Positions 5,072 to 8,509 of a stretch of DNA of 8,509 bases are shown here, piece after piece. Each line of letters opens with the position of its first letter. Position 1 is the first letter of the stretch. The position numbers were made by a program, and so were the translations under genes. The stretch spans positions 1-8,509 of the forward strand of contig JAOUKG010000079.1 in assembly GCA_029882725.1 (NCBI GenBank), read 5' to 3'. Origin of the DNA: Cyclobacteriaceae bacterium (GTDB lineage Bacteria > Bacteroidota > Bacteroidia > Cytophagales > Cyclobacteriaceae). Below the pieces are notes generated by a model. The model was not told where the DNA came from. It searched no databases and saw only the letters and a list, made by a program, of their open reading frames with translations.

Positions 5072-7324
5072 ATGACAAGTATAAAAACATCCCTGGGCAG
5101 AAGGTCTTTCTTAAAAGTATCTGTACTGAGCAGTGGAGGCTTGATGTTAGGATTTAACAGTCTGCTCTCATGTACTGCCAAAACTGAAAAGGAAGTTCAG
5201 GCATTGCCAAAAGAGTGGTTTGAACTTAATGGATATCTAAAAATTGGAGAGAATGGTGTGGTGAGCATTATGTCGCCAAACCCGGAAGGTGGACAGAATG
5301 TAAAAACTTCTATGCCCATGATTGTAGCCGAAGAGCTGGACGTGGCCTGGGAAAATGTAATTGTGGAACAAGCCCCTTTAAACACGGCTGCATTTTCTCG
5401 TCAATTTATTGGTGGTAGTCAGGCCATTCGCCAGGGATGGAAAACATTAAGAATGGCGGGAGCAACTGCTCGACAAATGCTTCGGGAGGCAGCGGCACAA
5501 ACCTGGCAAGTATCTGCGGAAGAAATTACCACCGCGGGTGGAGTGTTGTATCATAAAAACAGTGGCAAATCGGCAGGTTATGGTGAAATGGCTTCTGCAG
5601 CAGCTAAAATTGAAGTTCCTGAAGAAGTGAAACTGAAGGACAAAAAAGATTTTAAAATTATAGGTACCTCCCAAAAAAATGTAGATGGGAAAAAAATAGT
5701 AACAGGAAAGCCTCTTTTCGGAATGGATATTTATAGGGAAGGTATGCTCTACGCTATGATTGTTCACCCTCCTGCATTTGGCATGAAACTAAAATCGGTA
5801 GACGATACCGCCGCCAGAGCCATGCCGGGAATCAAGGACATCTTTACTGTAAAATCCATGGAAGATGATTATGAGCGATTGTTTTTCGATACATGTACTT
5901 TTCCTGAAGTGGTTGCCGTAATTGGTACAGGTACCTGGGAGGTGATGAACGCAAAAAAAGAACTTAAAATTGAATGGGAACCCTTTTCTGAACACACAAT
6001 TTCCCGCGATGCCTTTGGCCAAAAACAAACAATAACCATACCCTCCGGGCTTGAAAGCACAGCCACTCACCTATCCAAAATGGCTGAGATGAAGGACAAA
6101 CAGGTAACGGTAGCCCGAAAAGATGGAAATCCGGAAGAAGCCTTTAAGAATGCAGCACAAATTATTGAACGCACTTACACCGCTCCTTTTCTCGCCCACA
6201 ATTGTATGGAACCGATGAACTTTTTTGCGCATGTAACTCCGGAAAAAGCAGAACTTGCGGGTCCATTGCAAAAACCTGAACTTACTGAAAAAACCCTGGC
6301 AGCCCGACTTGGAATGCCTGTTGAGAAAATAGATATTCAAATGACACGTCTTGGTGGTGGCTTCGGACGAAGATCATACGCTCACTTCTTGCTGGAGGCG
6401 GCCCTTATTTCGCAAAAAGTGGAAGCACCTGTGAAACTCATTTATTCACGTGAAGACGATATGACCTCCGGAATTTACCGTCCGGCATACAGTGCTACTT
6501 ATAGAGCCGCTTTGGACGAGCAAAATAATCTTATTGCATTTCATGTAAAGGCCGGTGGAATTCCCGAAAGTCCGTTGGAAGAAAATCGTTTTCCAGCCGG
6601 GGCGGTAGATAATTATCTGGCAGAAGAATGGACAATAAATTCAAATCTTACTACAGGATCATTCAGGGCACCAAGATCAAATTTCATGGGTGCTGTTGAA
6701 CAATCTTTTTTGGATGAAGTGGCAGAAGCAGCAGGAAAAGACCCGATTGAATTTCGTCTAGAGCTTTTGGATCGTGCTGCTAAAAACCCTGTTGGGGAAA
6801 ATAACGATTATGATCCCGGCCGTTACGCAGGTGTATTACAACTTGTTCGGGAAAAGTCGGATTGGAATAGCCCGGTAACAGGTGTTCACCGGGGAGTCTC
6901 AGCCTACTTTTGTCATAATAGTTACGTTGCACAGGTTATAGATCTAACCCTTGAAAAGGATAAACCTGTAATTGAAAGAGTATGTTGTGCCGTAGATTGT
7001 GGAATAGTTGTTAATCCGGATGCGGCTACCAATCTTGCCGAAGGGGCTATTGTTGACGGTATTGGCAATGCCTTATTTGGTGCTATGACGTTTAAAGAGG
7101 GCGTGCCCGAAAAAAACAATTTTCATAATTACCGCATGATTCGTCATGGTGAAGCTCCCAAATCCATTGATGTCCATTTTGCGCAAAATGATCTGGATCC
7201 TACAGGCATGGGTGAACCAACATTTCCACCTGCACTAAGTGCACTGGCAAATGCGCTCTACAAAGCATCAGGAAAAAGGTATTATCATCAACCTTTTATG
7301 GCAGAAATACCATCAGAAGGATAG
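5072..7324 (+). CDS. Molybdenum hydroxylase large subunit, divergent second copy, Tat lipoprotein
   Basis: The 750-residue Mo-cofactor subunit pairs with the iron-sulfur protein encoded 28 nt upstream. GRRSFLKVS (9-17) is a near-ideal Tat motif, and LLSC with Cys34 is a good lipobox, implying a membrane-anchored protein facing the periplasm. MPMIVAEELD (81-90), NCMEPMN (377-383), LGGGFGRR (427-434) and GMGEP (712-716, probable catalytic Glu715) are conserved family blocks. The copy departs from its neighbour at other blocks. The usual EMGQG reads EGGQN (72-76), TQNP is replaced by LQKP (399-402), and the pocket segment is SFRAPRSN (530-537) instead of YWRAVYHSTN. RAP here resembles classical xanthine and aldehyde oxidoreductases. 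The protein is full length with an intact frame. A substrate different from that of the leftward enzyme is inferred, not shown. Confidence 0.92.
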   Translation: MTSIKTSLGRRSFLKVSVLSSGGLMLGFNSLLSCTAKTEKEVQALPKEWFELNGYLKIGENGVVSIMSPNPEGGQNVKTSMPMIVAEELDVAWENVIVEQAPLNTAAFSRQFIGGSQAIRQGWKTLRMAGATARQMLREAAAQTWQVSAEEITTAGGVLYHKNSGKSAGYGEMASAAAKIEVPEEVKLKDKKDFKIIGTSQKNVDGKKIVTGKPLFGMDIYREGMLYAMIVHPPAFGMKLKSVDDTAARAMPGIKDIFTVKSMEDDYERLFFDTCTFPEVVAVIGTGTWEVMNAKKELKIEWEPFSEHTISRDAFGQKQTITIPSGLESTATHLSKMAEMKDKQVTVARKDGNPEEAFKNAAQIIERTYTAPFLAHNCMEPMNFFAHVTPEKAELAGPLQKPELTEKTLAARLGMPVEKIDIQMTRLGGGFGRRSYAHFLLEAALISQKVEAPVKLIYSREDDMTSGIYRPAYSATYRAALDEQNNLIAFHVKAGGIPESPLEENRFPAGAVDNYLAEEWTINSNLTTGSFRAPRSNFMGAVEQSFLDEVAEAAGKDPIEFRLELLDRAAKNPVGENNDYDPGRYAGVLQLVREKSDWNSPVTGVHRGVSAYFCHNSYVAQVIDLTLEKDKPVIERVCCAVDCGIVVNPDAATNLAEGAIVDGIGNALFGAMTFKEGVPEKNNFHNYRMIRHGEAPKSIDVHFAQNDLDPTGMGEPTFPPALSALANALYKASGKRYYHQPFMAEIPSEG

Positions 7325-7433
7325 TGTTTTTGCAATACAAATGTACCTTTACGGCGGAATTACCAATAACTTCCCCGGGGCGACCAGTAATATCGGCCTA
7401 TTTCAGGTAAGTTTATTTTTTAAAAACGAATAG
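7323..7433 (+). pseudogene. Possible remnant of an outer-membrane beta-barrel C-terminus
   Basis: An open stretch in a different frame from the upstream hydroxylase gene ends at a TAG at 7431-7433. Its last 30 or so codons include YLYGGITNNFPGATSNIG followed by GLFQVSLFFKNE. The alternating aromatic and hydrophobic residues near the stop resemble the terminal strand of a Bacteroidota outer-membrane protein. There is no suitable start codon and no upstream barrel, because the hydroxylase gene occupies the preceding DNA. The stretch is more G+C-rich than usual intergenic DNA here and includes CCCCGGGG at 7373-7380. It may be a leftover of a replaced gene or a chance reading. Confidence 0.25.
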
Positions 7434-7469
7434 AAACAAACTATTAAAAACAATCAATCTTAATCAACG

Positions 7470-8509
7470 ATGAAAAAAATTATCTCCTCCCTCCTGTTTA
7501 TATTTTGCCTGTCATCCGTTTTTGCACAAAGTCGAACTGAAAAAAAGATAGTTGCAGCGGTAGATAAATACAATGGCCAATCGGTGGAACTCCTTAACAA
7601 AGTAGTAAATATCAATAGTGGCACAATGAATTTTGAAGGGGTAAAAAAAGTAGGTGAAATTTTTATTAAAGAACTTACCGAACTTGGATTGGATGCCAAA
7701 TGGGTACCAGGAGATGCCTGGAATCGTGCTGGTCATGTGGTAGCCACCCATGAAGGAGGAAAAGGCCCAAAAATCCTTATGATTGGTCATTTAGATACTG
7801 TTTTCGAACCCGAAAATCCTTTCCAACAATATACGATGTTGAACGATTCCATCATGAAAGGCCCCGGAGTCTCTGATATGAAGGGCGGTGATGTAATTAT
7901 TTTACTTACACTCAGGGCATTAAAAGAAGCCGGCGTATTAAAAAACATGAACATAGAGGTTGTTATGACCGGCGATGAAGAAAAAAGTGGTAGTCCCATA
8001 GAATTGTCGAAAAAAGCACTCAAAGAGGCTGCTGAAAGAGCCGATTATGCCTTGGGATTTGAAAATGCTGATGGTAAACATGAAACTATGATTGTAGCCA
8101 GAAGAGGCTCCATGGGTTGGACACTTAAAGTGAAAGGAAATCCGGCACACAGTTCTCAAATTTTCACTGAAAAAGTGGGTGTAGGAGCCATATACGAAGC
8201 TTCCAGAATACTCAACGAGTTTTATTTACAACTTTCGAAAGAGGAAAACCTCACATTCAATCCTGGTTTTATTTTAGGAGGAACTGTAGTGGAACCCGAA
8301 TCAGTTATGGCCGGAGGAAAGGCCTATGGAAAAACCAATGTTGTGGCTGAAGATGTAATTGTAAAAGGAGATTTAAGAGCCATAAATCCGGAACAGGTTG
8401 AAAAAACCAAGAGAATTATGCAGGAAATAGTAAAGAACAATTACCCGGGCACTTCTGCAGAAATCACATTTTCAACGGGAGGTTATCCCCCCTTTGCCCC
8501 TACCGATGG
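7470..8509 (+). CDS. Secreted M20 family zinc peptidase, carboxypeptidase G2-like (3' end cut by window)
   Basis: The frame is open from the ATG at 7470 to the window end, giving 346 residues without a stop. Residues 1-20 form a Sec signal peptide ending in VFAQ, so the enzyme is exported. His107 in GHLDT, bridging Asp136 in GPGVSDMKGG, general-base Glu170 and zinc ligand Glu171 in TGDEEKSGS, and Glu198 in LGFENADG match the two-zinc site of Pseudomonas carboxypeptidase G2 (His112, Asp141, Glu175/176, Glu200), with identical spacing for the first three. His227 in NPAHSSQ matches the lid-domain His229. The last zinc His would lie beyond the edge. The family hydrolyses C-terminal amino acids, often glutamate, from acyl or peptidyl conjugates; the substrate here is unknown. 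The gene has its own 145-nt upstream gap, so it may not belong to the hydroxylase operon. No convincing promoter was found. Confidence 0.93.
   Translation, partial: MKKIISSLLFIFCLSSVFAQSRTEKKIVAAVDKYNGQSVELLNKVVNINSGTMNFEGVKKVGEIFIKELTELGLDAKWVPGDAWNRAGHVVATHEGGKGPKILMIGHLDTVFEPENPFQQYTMLNDSIMKGPGVSDMKGGDVIILLTLRALKEAGVLKNMNIEVVMTGDEEKSGSPIELSKKALKEAAERADYALGFENADGKHETMIVARRGSMGWTLKVKGNPAHSSQIFTEKVGVGAIYEASRILNEFYLQLSKEENLTFNPGFILGGTVVEPESVMAGGKAYGKTNVVAEDVIVKGDLRAINPEQVEKTKRIMQEIVKNNYPGTSAEITFSTGGYPPFAPTD

Noticed and set aside
5197..6340. Minus-strand reading frames opposite the second large subunit
   Set aside because: They overlap one another and a full-length conserved gene, and none has a recognisable motif.
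7429..7445. AATAG-N7-CTATT inverted repeat before the peptidase gene
   Set aside because: Five-bp A/T-rich arms are expected often by chance, and no promoter element is placed near it.
7460..8159. Several minus-strand reading frames opposite the M20 peptidase
   Set aside because: They lie antisense to a clear peptidase with intact catalytic residues and have low-complexity, Phe/Ser-rich translations typical of shadow frames.

Overview
This is an AT-rich window that most likely comes from a member of the Bacteroidota, in the flavobacterial or cytophagal range. The start codons have no Shine-Dalgarno sequence but A/T-rich leaders. Several promoter-like pairs fit the TTTG / TAnnTTTG pattern of that phylum. 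The protein set (Cys-type glutathione peroxidase, Tat-exported lipoprotein molybdenum hydroxylases, secreted M20 peptidase) agrees. No tRNA, rRNA, CRISPR array, transposase or phage gene was seen.

Left part (1-1820): a glutathione-peroxidase-family gene on the minus strand diverges from a plus-strand FAD amine oxidase of the sarcosine oxidase / N-methyltryptophan oxidase (SolA) family. The 124-nt gap between them holds a nested inverted repeat directly upstream of the oxidase start codon. The oxidase should make H2O2 and the peroxidase could remove it.

Centre (1828-7324): two complete two-subunit molybdenum hydroxylases of the isoquinoline 1-oxidoreductase (IorAB) / aldehyde dehydrogenase type stand back to back. 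Each has a 152-residue [2Fe-2S] subunit next to the divergent intergenic region, followed by a large Mo-cofactor subunit with a Tat signal and a likely lipobox. The small subunits are about 62% identical without gaps. The large subunits have clearly diverged, including in motifs near the active site, so they probably act on different substrates. No FAD subunit, cytochrome c or Mo-insertion chaperone is present. The shared 157-nt intergenic region holds promoter-like boxes in both directions and a dyad that brackets one of them.

Right part (7325-8509): a 145-nt intergenic stretch carries a short out-of-frame coding-like segment resembling the C-terminal strand of an outer-membrane barrel. After it comes a secreted M20 zinc peptidase related to carboxypeptidase G2, cut off by the window edge.

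Together the genes suggest periplasmic oxidation of aldehydes or N-heterocycles beside oxidative N-demethylation and peptide or amide hydrolysis. No substrate can be read from the sequence. Nothing here is clearly an undescribed system; the divergent paralogous hydroxylase pair and the two dyads are the most interesting elements.
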